A stretch of DNA of 64,000 nt from Planctomycetota bacterium (GTDB taxonomy: Bacteria; Planctomycetota; UBA8742; UBA2392): positions 1-64,000 of the forward strand of contig JAGQRH010000008.1 of the NCBI GenBank assembly GCA_020425605.1, in the 5' to 3' direction. Each line of letters opens with the position of its first letter. Position 1 is the stretch's first letter. Below are positions 1-7,358 of the stretch, piece after piece. Position numbers and translations under genes: made by a program. A model generated the notes under the pieces. It made no database searches, had not been told where the DNA came from, and saw only the letters and a list, made by a program, of their open reading frames with translations.

Positions 1-773
1 AAGACAGCAGTTACGGAAAACTGCGTGGCGCAAACACGCTGGAGATGGTGCACGAGTTCCAGGCCAACGGCATTCGGGTGTTAGGCAGTACGATCATCGG
101 CCTGGAGAGTCACACCCCGAAGAACATCGATGCCGCCATTGAGTACGCGGTTTCACACGCGACCGACTTCCACCAGTTCATGCTCTATACGCCCCTGCCG
201 GGTACAGCTTTGCACAGGGAACTGGATGCGCAGGGCCGCATCATGGATGAAGAAGTGGTGGGCCTGCCGGAAATCCACGGTCAGGCGCGCTTCAACTACG
301 AACACCCGCACATTCGCAACGGTCTTGAGACGGAGTTGCTGGTGCGCGCGTTCAACCGCGACTTTGAGGTCAACGGGCCGAGCGTGGTGCGTATCATCGA
401 GACCACATTGAAGGGCTGGCTCCGCCACAAGGACCATCCGGATGAGAGAATCCGCGACCGCATCAGATGGGAGAGCAAAGAACTGTGCACGACCTGGTCG
501 GCTGTGGTGTCGGCCACCCGTCGCTATTACCGGGGTAACCCGATCATGCTGGATCGGCTCGACAAGTTGCAGAAATCGCTCCACGCAGAGTTCGGATTCA
601 AAGCTCGACTGATGTCCCGGCTCGGCGGATGGTTCGTTCATTTCATGATGCGGCGAGAGGCAAGACGCCTCGCAAGCGGTCGCACGAGCGAGCCGCCGAC
701 GTTCTATGAAAGCAACTATCAGCAAACGGGCTCGGCAACCGAGCCGTGCCGCTACGTGGAGGCGGTGCGATGA
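1..773 (+). CDS. Radical SAM protein, C-terminal part (5' end outside window)
   Basis: The frame is open from the left edge, so the N-terminus, including the CxxxCxxC cluster motif and any B12-binding domain, cannot be seen. What remains is the end of a radical SAM barrel. The strand GIRVLGSTIIGLESHT and the motif YTPLPGTAL are typical of the last barrel strands of B12-binding radical SAM proteins. After the barrel comes a basic, helix-rich C-terminal domain of roughly 160 residues with many Arg and Trp. The substrate cannot be told from this part. The TGA at 771-773 is followed in the same frame by an RHS-like fragment, which marks the start of a worn accessory region. Confidence 0.7.
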   Translation, partial: DSSYGKLRGANTLEMVHEFQANGIRVLGSTIIGLESHTPKNIDAAIEYAVSHATDFHQFMLYTPLPGTALHRELDAQGRIMDEEVVGLPEIHGQARFNYEHPHIRNGLETELLVRAFNRDFEVNGPSVVRIIETTLKGWLRHKDHPDERIRDRIRWESKELCTTWSAVVSATRRYYRGNPIMLDRLDKLQKSLHAEFGFKARLMSRLGGWFVHFMMRREARRLASGRTSEPPTFYESNYQQTGSATEPCRYVEAVR

Positions 774-791
774 TGGGCCGTCACGGTGCTG

Positions 792-941
792 ATGCGCTTC
801 ACCAGCGCCGACCCGTTGTCGAGCCCCTTCAACAACCTGTTCCACTACAGTGGGTACAGCCCCGGCCGCTCCATCGACCCCGACGGGCTGTTCGCAGTCG
901 ACCCATTCGAGATCGGCGGCACGCGCACGGGTGACACGTGA
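792..941 (+). pseudogene. Fragment of an RHS-repeat core (polymorphic toxin tip)
   Basis: A 49-codon frame from ATG 792 to TGA 939-941 contains SADPL, then LFHYSGYSPGRSIDPDGLF. This is the classic end of the RHS-associated core, where the polypeptide is cut before a variable toxin tip. Nothing of the several-hundred-residue RHS repeat domain lies upstream; the radical SAM stop codon is only 18 bases away in the same frame. Only about 14 residues follow the DPDG motif, so no toxin domain is left. I read it as an orphan tip cassette or recombination scar rather than a working gene. The candidate immunity gene just downstream fits the usual tip-immunity order. Confidence 0.6.
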
Positions 942-1042
942 CTATGCTAATGACGCAATGCGGCCTAACGCAATCAACTATCGAGTCAGATTCAGTGATG
1001 GCGAAACATGGTTCCGGCCGTTCAGCAACTGATCGCACCGAC

Positions 1043-1510
1043 ATGACAAATGAAGAGATGATTTCGAAGATTCTCGTCGACTTTGCCACCGCAATGTACG
1101 AGTGGGAGTCAAAACATGCTCCTCGCATCCAGAAGGAGTTCAATGAACGATCCGGTTTGGCCACGGCGCGTATGAATGAGGCACAGAGCGAGTTACGCGA
1201 TGTGTTCCGGAAGTTCTGTCTCGCCACAGAACACCCCCAGCGCGAGGGGTCGGCGGGCGACCCTCCTGACTATCACCCGGACTTCTTCGACATACTGGAA
1301 ATCGCAGTCAAAGGCAAAAAGGCCGAGGCCAGTGTGCGTCAACCGCGGCTGGGAAGGATGGTTCCGAGCAAAGGCGGGGGCATCGTAACTGCCAACACCG
1401 GCAAAGAGTTCATCACATACCACCTCAGGCTGACTGACAATGGCTGGCGGCTGGACGACCGCCGGGAATCCCACTACGACGACGGCACGATTATCAAGAT
1501 GGGGTTGTAG
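1043..1510 (+). CDS. Small protein, possible NTF2-like immunity protein
   Basis: A 155-residue acidic/basic protein with no signal peptide or membrane segment. I chose ATG 1043 (MTNEEMISKIL) because the longer frame starting at 938 adds a low-quality N-terminus that overlaps the RHS fragment. The N-terminal half is helical (EWESKHAPRIQKEF, ARMNEAQSELRDVFRKF) and the C-terminal half looks like strands ending in FITYHLRLTDNGWRLDDRRE. That helix-then-sheet order with a terminal W-x-L-D-x-R strand resembles NTF2-fold immunity proteins of polymorphic toxin systems. Position right after an RHS core fragment supports an immunity role. The family assignment is an inference from pattern and context only. 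Confidence 0.45.
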   Translation: MTNEEMISKILVDFATAMYEWESKHAPRIQKEFNERSGLATARMNEAQSELRDVFRKFCLATEHPQREGSAGDPPDYHPDFFDILEIAVKGKKAEASVRQPRLGRMVPSKGGGIVTANTGKEFITYHLRLTDNGWRLDDRRESHYDDGTIIKMGL

Positions 1511-1551
1511 CTCGATCGGAACCGCCTCGTAGTGCGGGGTGACAACCTGCC

Positions 1552-1935
1552 TGGGTTGCCGGCGGAGTCCGGTACAGCTTCGACGGGCGCCACACGCCGG
1601 ACGACGTTGTCCAGAGCGGCGTGTGGGAGGCGGCCGCTACCGGCGGTAGTCCACGACCTTCATCGTGCACCCGGATGCGTTGCTGTCCGAGCAGATAGTC
1701 GGCTGGATCGTGCAGCCGGACGTCAATGCGCCGGTTTCCATCGCGTCGCGGTGCGCCGCTCAGGTACGTTGCTGACGCAACTTCCCGATCACTGTAGTCG
1801 ACGACTCAAACCACGAGATCAGCGTACTTGGCAACTATGCGTTCATGGCGCAGTCGGGCTACGGCGCGCCGCGCTTCCGCATTCTTGCTCCGCCGGGTGC
1901 GGAGCGCTCTGGTGAACACGCGGCCGGCTTGAGCC
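1552..1935 (+). pseudogene. Frameshifted remnant of an unknown gene
   Basis: Protein-like sequence is visible but broken. Frame 1 from about 1552 reads WVAGGVRYSFDGRHTPDDVV and continues to about 1658. From about 1659 the sense continues in frame 3 (FIVHPDALLSEQIVGWIVQP), meets an in-frame TGA at 1773-1775, and resumes as NFPITVVDDSNHEISVLGNY to about 1935. One frameshift and one nonsense codon are therefore needed to join it. I do not recognise the family. The long uninterrupted frame from 1532 over the same bases gives an Arg/Cys/His-rich, low-complexity product and looks like a shadow. The remnant lies in the same accessory patch as the RHS fragment. Confidence 0.35.
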
Positions 1936-1966
1936 CGCGATTGCGGCTTCTTGCTCACTCCAGTTT

Positions 1967-1995
1967 TTGCTTTCAACTGCAATCATTATTACTAT
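1967..1995 (+). promoter_or_regulatory. Candidate promoter of the lysine operon regulator
   Basis: The stretch 1960-2030 is markedly AT-rich compared with its surroundings. TTGCTT (1967-1972) and TACTAT (1990-1995) are separated by 17 bases and lie about 55 bases before the GTG start at 2049. The match to sigma-70 boxes is partial (3/6 and 4/6), so this is only a plausible promoter. Confidence 0.25.
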
Positions 1996-2030
1996 CATCT
2001 TTTCTCTTGCGATGGTTGTAGTCGTGTTCT

Positions 2031-2040
2031 TCCAATTGGA
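2031..2040 (+). promoter_or_regulatory. Palindrome overlapping the marR ribosome binding site
   Basis: TCCAATTGGA is a perfect 10-base palindrome. Its right half is part of the GGAG ribosome binding site (2038-2041) that sits 7 bases before the GTG start at 2049. MarR proteins bind palindromes near their own start, so this could be an autoregulatory operator; the site is short, so chance is possible. Confidence 0.25.
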
Positions 2041-2048
2041 GCGTCAAC

Positions 2049-2681
2049 GTGGCTGGGCATCGTAAACCTAATTCAAACAGTGATTTAGATAAATCAGCAC
2101 AGCCGTCGAGTCGCTTGCCTTCGCAGCCGGGGCCTGAAGTTCCGGCCGGCGAAAAGGAGCTGACCATCCTTCAAAGCCTGCGCAGAATCATCCGTGCCGT
2201 CGACATTCATTCGCGCAAACTGGTAACGCAGTACGGCATCACGGGCCCGCAGCTCGTCTGCCTGGTGACGCTTTGTGACGAGGGCGCCATGACCTCGGCC
2301 GAGCTGAGTCGCCGTGTTTTCGTCAGCGCCAGCACCATTACCGGAATCATCGACCGTCTCGAGCGCGCGGGCTACGTCGTCCGCCAGCGCGACGAGATCG
2401 ACCGCCGCCGCGTGCTGCTGCAACCGACCGATACCGGCTTCAAGCTGGCCTACCGCGCGCCTTCGCCGATTCAGGAACAGCTCGTCGAGAGACTGCATGA
2501 GCTGCCCGAACTCGAACGCTCAGCGATCGCCATGTCGCTGCAGCGCATTGTCGACCTGATGGAAGCCCGCTCCGTGGACGCAAGCCCGATGCTGGCCACC
2601 GGCGACATTCACGCAGGCGCAAGCGCGCGCCTGGAAGCCGCCGACGCAGGCGATAACCCGGACAACGTCGAGAAAAACTAG
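2049..2681 (+). CDS. MarR-family transcriptional regulator
   Basis: A 210-residue protein starting at GTG 2049 with GGAG 7 bases upstream. After a disordered N-terminus of about 38 residues comes a winged-helix MarR domain: the dimerisation helix (SLRRIIRAVDIHSRKLV), then TSAELSRRVFVSASTITGII as helix-turn-helix, RLERAGYVVRQRDEIDRRRV as the wing (the conserved D-x-R-R motif), and a long C-terminal helix. The last 40 residues are again low in order. It lies 30 bases upstream of kamA on the same strand, so it probably controls the lysine operon and itself, perhaps responding to lysine or an intermediate. The ligand is not predictable. Confidence 0.85.
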   Translation: MAGHRKPNSNSDLDKSAQPSSRLPSQPGPEVPAGEKELTILQSLRRIIRAVDIHSRKLVTQYGITGPQLVCLVTLCDEGAMTSAELSRRVFVSASTITGIIDRLERAGYVVRQRDEIDRRRVLLQPTDTGFKLAYRAPSPIQEQLVERLHELPELERSAIAMSLQRIVDLMEARSVDASPMLATGDIHAGASARLEAADAGDNPDNVEKN

Positions 2682-2711
2682 ACACCACATCACCAAGCTG
2701 GAGATTAGCCG

Positions 2712-4172
2712 ATGGATAAACAAACTTCGGTAGTTGAAGAACCGACCGTAGCTGACCTGCCCGAGATCTCGGAAATCCCCGAGTTCCAGAAGCTGGCCGA
2801 TGTCGTCGTGCCCGAGCCCCTTAAAGAAGAAGTAAACGAATCCGAGCTCGAACACCGCGACTTCGACGACAGCGAATTCTGGCGCAAGATTCCCGCCTTT
2901 CGCGATGTCGAGTACGAGCAGTTCATCGATCACAAGTTCCAGCTGATCAATAGCGTCACCAGCCCGGAGAAGCTGACCGGGATCGTCGGCGAGCTGGCAA
3001 CGCCCGAATTCGTCGAGGACATGAAAGCAGGCCTGCGCGCCGCGCCAATGAACGTGCGAGTATCGCCCTACCTCATCAGCCGCATCGACTGGGACAACCC
3101 GTACGACGATCCAATTCGCAGGCAGTTCATACCGGTTGCCTCGCGACGCCTGCCGGATCATCCGCAGCTCACACTCGACAGCCTGCATGAACAGGACGAC
3201 TCGCCGACGCCGGGCCTCGTTCATCGCTACCCGGACAAAGTCCTGTTCCTTCCGCTCGATGTATGCCCCGTTTACTGCCGCTTTTGCACGCGGTCATACG
3301 CCATCGGCGGCGACACCAACCAGGTTGAAAAAGTCGGCTACAAGTACAGCCCCGAGCGCTGGAAGAAGGCCTTCGCCTACATCGCCTCGCGCCCGGAGAT
3401 TGAGGACGTGGTCGTCAGCGGCGGCGACGCCTGGAACCTGGCGCCGATGCATCTCAAGGAAATCCTCAGCACGCTGCTGGCGATTCCGCACATTCGCCGA
3501 ATCCGCCTCGCTACAAAGGGTCCGGCCGTGATGCCCATGAAGATCCACAGTGATCGCAAGTGGGTACGGGCGTTGATCAAGTGGGTCGACCACGGGCGCA
3601 AGCTGGGCAAGGAAGTCTGCCTGCACACGCACTTCAACAGCCCGAACGAAATCAGCCTGATCACTCACGACGCGATGCAGGAGCTGTTTCGCCACGGCGT
3701 TAAAGTGCGCAACCAGAGCGTGCTAATCCGGGGCGTGAACGACTCACCGGAGACCATGCAGCTGTTGGTCAAGCGCCTCAGCTACATGAATGTGCAGCCG
3801 TACTACGTTTATCAGCACGACATGGTCAAAGGCGTCGAAGAGCTGCGCACGCGCGTGGGCAAGACCGTCGAGCTTGAGCGCCATGTTCGCGGCGCGACCG
3901 CTGGCTTCAACACGCCGATCTTCGTCAACGATGTGCCCGGCGGCGGCGGCAAGCGCGACGTTCACAGCTACGACTACTACAACGAAACGACCGGGGTAAG
4001 CGTCTACCGCAGCCCCAACGTCGACGAGGAGAAGGCCTACCTTTACTACGACCCGATCGACCAGCTGCCCGAAGAAGGCCGGGAGCGCTGGGCCAGGGAA
4101 TCCGAGCACCAGGCAATCATCGACGAGGCCCTGAAGGGCGCCGGACTTACTGACCTTGAGCCTGCACGCTAG
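2712..4172 (+). CDS. kamA: L-lysine 2,3-aminomutase
   Basis: A 486-residue radical SAM/PLP enzyme that converts L-lysine to L-beta-lysine. The cluster motif CPVYCRFC gives Cys185, Cys189 and Cys192. Three residues that define the lysine enzyme in Clostridium subterminale (Asp293, Asp330, Lys337) are present with identical spacing: Asp370 in YQHD, Asp407 in FVNDVPGGGGK and the PLP lysine Lys414. The two Asp residues hold the substrate epsilon-amino group; glutamate 2,3-aminomutases lack them, so lysine is the likely substrate. An acidic N-terminal extension of about 60 residues makes it longer than the roughly 416-residue clostridial enzyme. Its partner ablB starts 8 bases downstream, giving the ablA-ablB pair, which elsewhere makes the osmolyte N6-acetyl-beta-lysine. 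Confidence 0.93.
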   Translation: MDKQTSVVEEPTVADLPEISEIPEFQKLADVVVPEPLKEEVNESELEHRDFDDSEFWRKIPAFRDVEYEQFIDHKFQLINSVTSPEKLTGIVGELATPEFVEDMKAGLRAAPMNVRVSPYLISRIDWDNPYDDPIRRQFIPVASRRLPDHPQLTLDSLHEQDDSPTPGLVHRYPDKVLFLPLDVCPVYCRFCTRSYAIGGDTNQVEKVGYKYSPERWKKAFAYIASRPEIEDVVVSGGDAWNLAPMHLKEILSTLLAIPHIRRIRLATKGPAVMPMKIHSDRKWVRALIKWVDHGRKLGKEVCLHTHFNSPNEISLITHDAMQELFRHGVKVRNQSVLIRGVNDSPETMQLLVKRLSYMNVQPYYVYQHDMVKGVEELRTRVGKTVELERHVRGATAGFNTPIFVNDVPGGGGKRDVHSYDYYNETTGVSVYRSPNVDEEKAYLYYDPIDQLPEEGRERWARESEHQAIIDEALKGAGLTDLEPAR

Positions 4173-4180
4173 GGATCACC

Positions 4181-5110
4181 GTGGACCAGATTGCACACCA
4201 ACTGACCGAGCGCTTCGGCCACGACATCGCCGACAGCAACCGGCTCTACGACATGCCCCTGCGAGGCGACGGGCATTCCGTGAATGTGCAGTACGATCCC
4301 TACAATCGCCGACTCAAGTTCTTCGACATGACGCCTCAGGACGCGCGAGCGAACAGCGCCATCTCAGACGCGCTGCGCACAGCTGACGGTGGCGAACTGT
4401 ACTCAAAAGTGATCGTCTATGCCCGGCCGGGACAAGACGGCTGGCGCGACTCCGGGCTACGCCGCGAAGCCATCATCTGGGGCTTCTTTGGCAACGGCGA
4501 CGACGCCGAGTTGTGGACCCGATACCCGCTGACCCTGCGCAGTCAGGACATTCGACAGGATGAGGGCGACAAGGTAGCCGCGCTCGCTATCAACAAGGAA
4601 GTGGTCGAGCCGGTACTGCCGGCGGGATACACCTGCGCACCAGCCTCCGAGGCCGACGCGACCGACATTGCCGGACTGATGCGGGCGACATTCGAGGACT
4701 ACCCTACCCCGATCACGACCGAGAAGATTGCCGCCACGATCCGCGACCGCACCTCGCACTTTCGCGTCGTGCGCGACCCGGATGCCGCGCTCGTGGCATG
4801 CGCATCGGCCGAGATCCACCACACGCGCAGGAGTGCCGAGTTGACCGACTGCGCCACGCGGCAAGACCAGCGCGGCAAAGGCCTGATGAGCCGCATCTTG
4901 CGGGCGCTTGAGGAAGACCTTGCCGACGAATTCGGCATCACCGATGTCTACACAATCGCACGAGCCTATGAGCCCGGCATGAATTGCAGCTTCGCCAAGC
5001 TCGGCTATCGCTATACCGGGCGCCTCGTCAACAACTGCCGCATGCCCGACGGTTTCGAAAGCATGAATGTCTGGTGCCGCAATACTCGCGAGCCGGTGGA
5101 GGCTTCTTGA
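4181..5110 (+). CDS. ablB: Beta-lysine N6-acetyltransferase (GNAT, AblB type)
   Basis: A 309-residue protein starting at GTG 4181, with AGGG at about -10. It should acetylate the epsilon-amino group of beta-lysine using acetyl-CoA. The N-terminal half (about 1-145) is the AblB-specific domain, including YDPYNRRLKFFD and an EAIIWGFF strand. The C-terminal half is a GNAT domain with the acetyl-CoA loop in RQDQRGKGLMSRIL (Q/R-x-x-G-x-G/A). The motif YTIARAYEPGMNCSFAKLGY with the final LGY strand is typical of the AblB family. In salt-adapted archaea and bacteria kamA-ablB makes an osmolyte; here the genes that follow form a degradation route, so acetylation more likely serves as amine protection during catabolism. 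Confidence 0.88.
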   Translation: MDQIAHQLTERFGHDIADSNRLYDMPLRGDGHSVNVQYDPYNRRLKFFDMTPQDARANSAISDALRTADGGELYSKVIVYARPGQDGWRDSGLRREAIIWGFFGNGDDAELWTRYPLTLRSQDIRQDEGDKVAALAINKEVVEPVLPAGYTCAPASEADATDIAGLMRATFEDYPTPITTEKIAATIRDRTSHFRVVRDPDAALVACASAEIHHTRRSAELTDCATRQDQRGKGLMSRILRALEEDLADEFGITDVYTIARAYEPGMNCSFAKLGYRYTGRLVNNCRMPDGFESMNVWCRNTREPVEAS

Positions 5111-6612
5111 GGCTGCTGCTTCTGATATGCGCATTTCTCGTCGCTGCACCGCTGGCTGCGCAGGATGACCTGCGTCTCGCCATGTCGGGCGCGTTCCAGC
5201 CATTCAGCACCACCGACGAAGGCGGCAACCTTGTCGGCTTTGACGCCGATATCGCAACCGTGCTGGCCGAGCGCATGGGCTATCGGCCGGTGCTGGTGCA
5301 GAACGACTGGGCCGCCATCCAGGCCGGACTCAAGACCGGCAAGTACGAGATGATCTGCGGCTCCATGGCCATCACGGACGAGCGCCTGAAGACCATGCAC
5401 TTCACGCTGCCCTACTACGTCAGCGGCGCGCAGGTTTTTGCACGGCCGGGCACGACATCGATGCAGGGCCTGCGCGTAGGCGTCTCCGAAGACTCCACCT
5501 ACGCAAAGTACATCAAGACCCACGTGGCCGAGTTCCCCGACTGCACCATCACCCAGTTCGGAAGCGAAGCCGAGATCGTCGCCGCCGTGACAACCAACAA
5601 GCTCGACGCGTTTGTCAGCGACCGCATCGTCGGCGGCTTTTACGTTAAGAAGGGCGGCGCCGACATCGCACCGTACGGGCCCCTGCTATATGAGGAAGCC
5701 TGCGGGATCGCCGCGCGCAAGGACGAGCCCGAACTGGTGCGCAAGGCCAACGCCGCGTTGTTCGAGATCGTGCAGGACGGCACTTACGCGCGTATCTACG
5801 ACAAGTGGGTGGGCGTGCAGCCGGACCTCGACGTCCTGCTGAAATCGTGGGGCGACTTCCAGCAACACATTCCCCACGAAGAAGCCAAGACGGAACCCAC
5901 CGAAGTCAGCAAGGAAAAGCCCGGCTTCGCGGACACCGTCAAGTCCATGCTGCCGCTGTTCCGCACAGGGGCGATCCTGACCATTGAGCTCAGCCTGCTC
6001 ACGGCCGTGATTGCACTGCTCCTGGGCACGCTGATCGGCATCGGCAGCACGGCCGCGAACCCGCTGGTTGCGCGGCTTTCGCAGGGCTACATCCTGGTCG
6101 TGCGCGGCACCCCTCTGCTTGTACAGCTCTTCATTGCTTATTACGGGCTGGCGACCGTGCTCAACGATGCGGCCGGCAGCGAGGTCATCACAGCATTCGG
6201 CGCGGCGCTGATCGCGCTGGTCATCAATACGGGCGCCTATAACGCCGAGACCATGCGCGGCGGCATTCGCAGCGTCGACAAAGGCCAGTGGGAGGCCGCA
6301 GCCAGCCTCGGCATGACGCGCATGAAGACCATGCGCCGCGTTGTGCTGCCGCAGGCGTTCCGGAACAGCGTGGCGTCTCTCGGCAACAACCTGGTCGTTC
6401 TCATCAAGGACACGTCGCTGGTCGGCGCGATCACGCTGATCGAGCTGACCTACACCGCGCGCAACGTGGTGTTCCAGAGCGGACACCCGTTTCTGCCATT
6501 CGTTGTCGCGGCCGTGTTCTACCTGTTCATCATCACGACCGTGGATTTCGGCATGAAGGGCTGGGAGCGCCGCATGATGCGATCGCTCGGCGGAAAGCGA
6601 GCGATCGCATGA
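5107..6612 (+). CDS. Amino-acid ABC transporter, binding protein fused to permease
   Basis: About 501 residues. I chose TTG 5107, which overlaps the ablB stop as TTGA, because GGAGG lies just upstream and the product then begins with a clean signal peptide (LRLLLLICAFLVAAPLAAQ). An earlier ATG at 4984 would add 41 residues without signal-peptide character. Residues about 20-250 form a family 3 solute-binding domain (GFDADIATVLAERMGY, then ICGSMAITDERLK). After a Lys/Glu-rich linker comes a His/Glu/polar-amino-acid permease domain with several membrane segments and the EAA loop (EAAASLGMTRMKTMRRVVLP). Such fusions are best known from GlnP-type transporters. Its place in the operon suggests import of lysine or beta-lysine; the actual ligand is not shown by the sequence. 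Confidence 0.85.
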   Translation: MRLLLLICAFLVAAPLAAQDDLRLAMSGAFQPFSTTDEGGNLVGFDADIATVLAERMGYRPVLVQNDWAAIQAGLKTGKYEMICGSMAITDERLKTMHFTLPYYVSGAQVFARPGTTSMQGLRVGVSEDSTYAKYIKTHVAEFPDCTITQFGSEAEIVAAVTTNKLDAFVSDRIVGGFYVKKGGADIAPYGPLLYEEACGIAARKDEPELVRKANAALFEIVQDGTYARIYDKWVGVQPDLDVLLKSWGDFQQHIPHEEAKTEPTEVSKEKPGFADTVKSMLPLFRTGAILTIELSLLTAVIALLLGTLIGIGSTAANPLVARLSQGYILVVRGTPLLVQLFIAYYGLATVLNDAAGSEVITAFGAALIALVINTGAYNAETMRGGIRSVDKGQWEAAASLGMTRMKTMRRVVLPQAFRNSVASLGNNLVVLIKDTSLVGAITLIELTYTARNVVFQSGHPFLPFVVAAVFYLFIITTVDFGMKGWERRMMRSLGGKRAIA

Positions 6613-7355
6613 GCGAAGTGCTGCTGCAGGCAAGCGACCTCCACAAACGCTTTGGTGACCTCGAAGTGCTGAAGGGCGTGGACCTGAAGATCCACAAGAG
6701 CGAGGTGGTCACGCTGATCGGCCCGTCCGGCTCCGGTAAGAGCACGCTTCTGCGCTGCCTGAACCTGCTGGAGATTCCGAACGAGGGTGAACTGGTTTGG
6801 AACGGCGAGCCGTTGCCCTACAACCGCATGACACCCGCCGAAATCTGCAAGCACCGTGCGCGGACAGGCATGGTGTTCCAGCACTTCAACCTGTTCCCGC
6901 ACAGGCGGGTAATCGAAAACGTGATGGAGGGTCCGCTGACGGTGCTGGGTGAGGCGCGCGGAGAAGCGGAGACAACGGCACACCAGCTGCTAGATCGCGT
7001 CGGGTTGGCTGACAAGGCCAAGGCCTGGCCCTCGGAGCTTTCGGGCGGCCAGCAGCAACGTGTAGCGATTGCACGCGCGCTGGCAATGAACCCGAACGTT
7101 CTGCTGCTGGACGAAGTGACGAGCGCGCTGGACGTAGAACTGATCGCAGGCGTCAACGATTTACTCGCAGAGCTGGCACGCGAAGGCATGACCATGGTCG
7201 TGGTGACGCACGACCTTAGCTTTGCCCGGCGCGTGTCTCACCGCGTGTGCTTCATGGACGAAGGCAGGATCGTGGAACGTGGACCCAAAGACGAGGTCAT
7301 CGAAAACCCGCAGGCCGAGCGCGCCCGCGAGTTCATGGCCGCATTGACGAGCTGA
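6609..7355 (+). CDS. Amino-acid ABC transporter ATP-binding protein
   Basis: A 248-residue ATPase of the GlnQ/HisP type that powers the fused transporter just upstream, overlapping it by ATGA. Walker A is GPSGSGKST, the signature is LSGGQQQRVAIARAL, Walker B is VLLLDEVTSAL and the switch histidine is in VVVTHDL. The Q-loop reads GMVFQHFNLFPHR. Walker B ends DEVTSALD where DEPTSALD is usual, a common variation in this subfamily. With no separate permease or binding-protein gene, one copy of each component in this operon suffices for a complete importer, assuming the fused protein dimerises. Confidence 0.9.
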   Translation: MSEVLLQASDLHKRFGDLEVLKGVDLKIHKSEVVTLIGPSGSGKSTLLRCLNLLEIPNEGELVWNGEPLPYNRMTPAEICKHRARTGMVFQHFNLFPHRRVIENVMEGPLTVLGEARGEAETTAHQLLDRVGLADKAKAWPSELSGGQQQRVAIARALAMNPNVLLLDEVTSALDVELIAGVNDLLAELAREGMTMVVVTHDLSFARRVSHRVCFMDEGRIVERGPKDEVIENPQAERAREFMAALTS

Positions 7356-7358
7356 CAC

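Noticed and set aside
1532..1915. Open frame of 127 codons
   Set aside because: The product is Arg/Cys/His-rich without domain character, while two other frames over the same bases look like real protein; I treat the region as a broken gene instead.
2712..5110. kamA-ablB read simply as an N6-acetyl-beta-lysine osmolyte locus
   Set aside because: The tightly linked CoA-transferase, thiolase, deacylase, gabT and gabD genes fit degradation; osmolyte synthesis stays possible as a side role but does not explain the neighbours.
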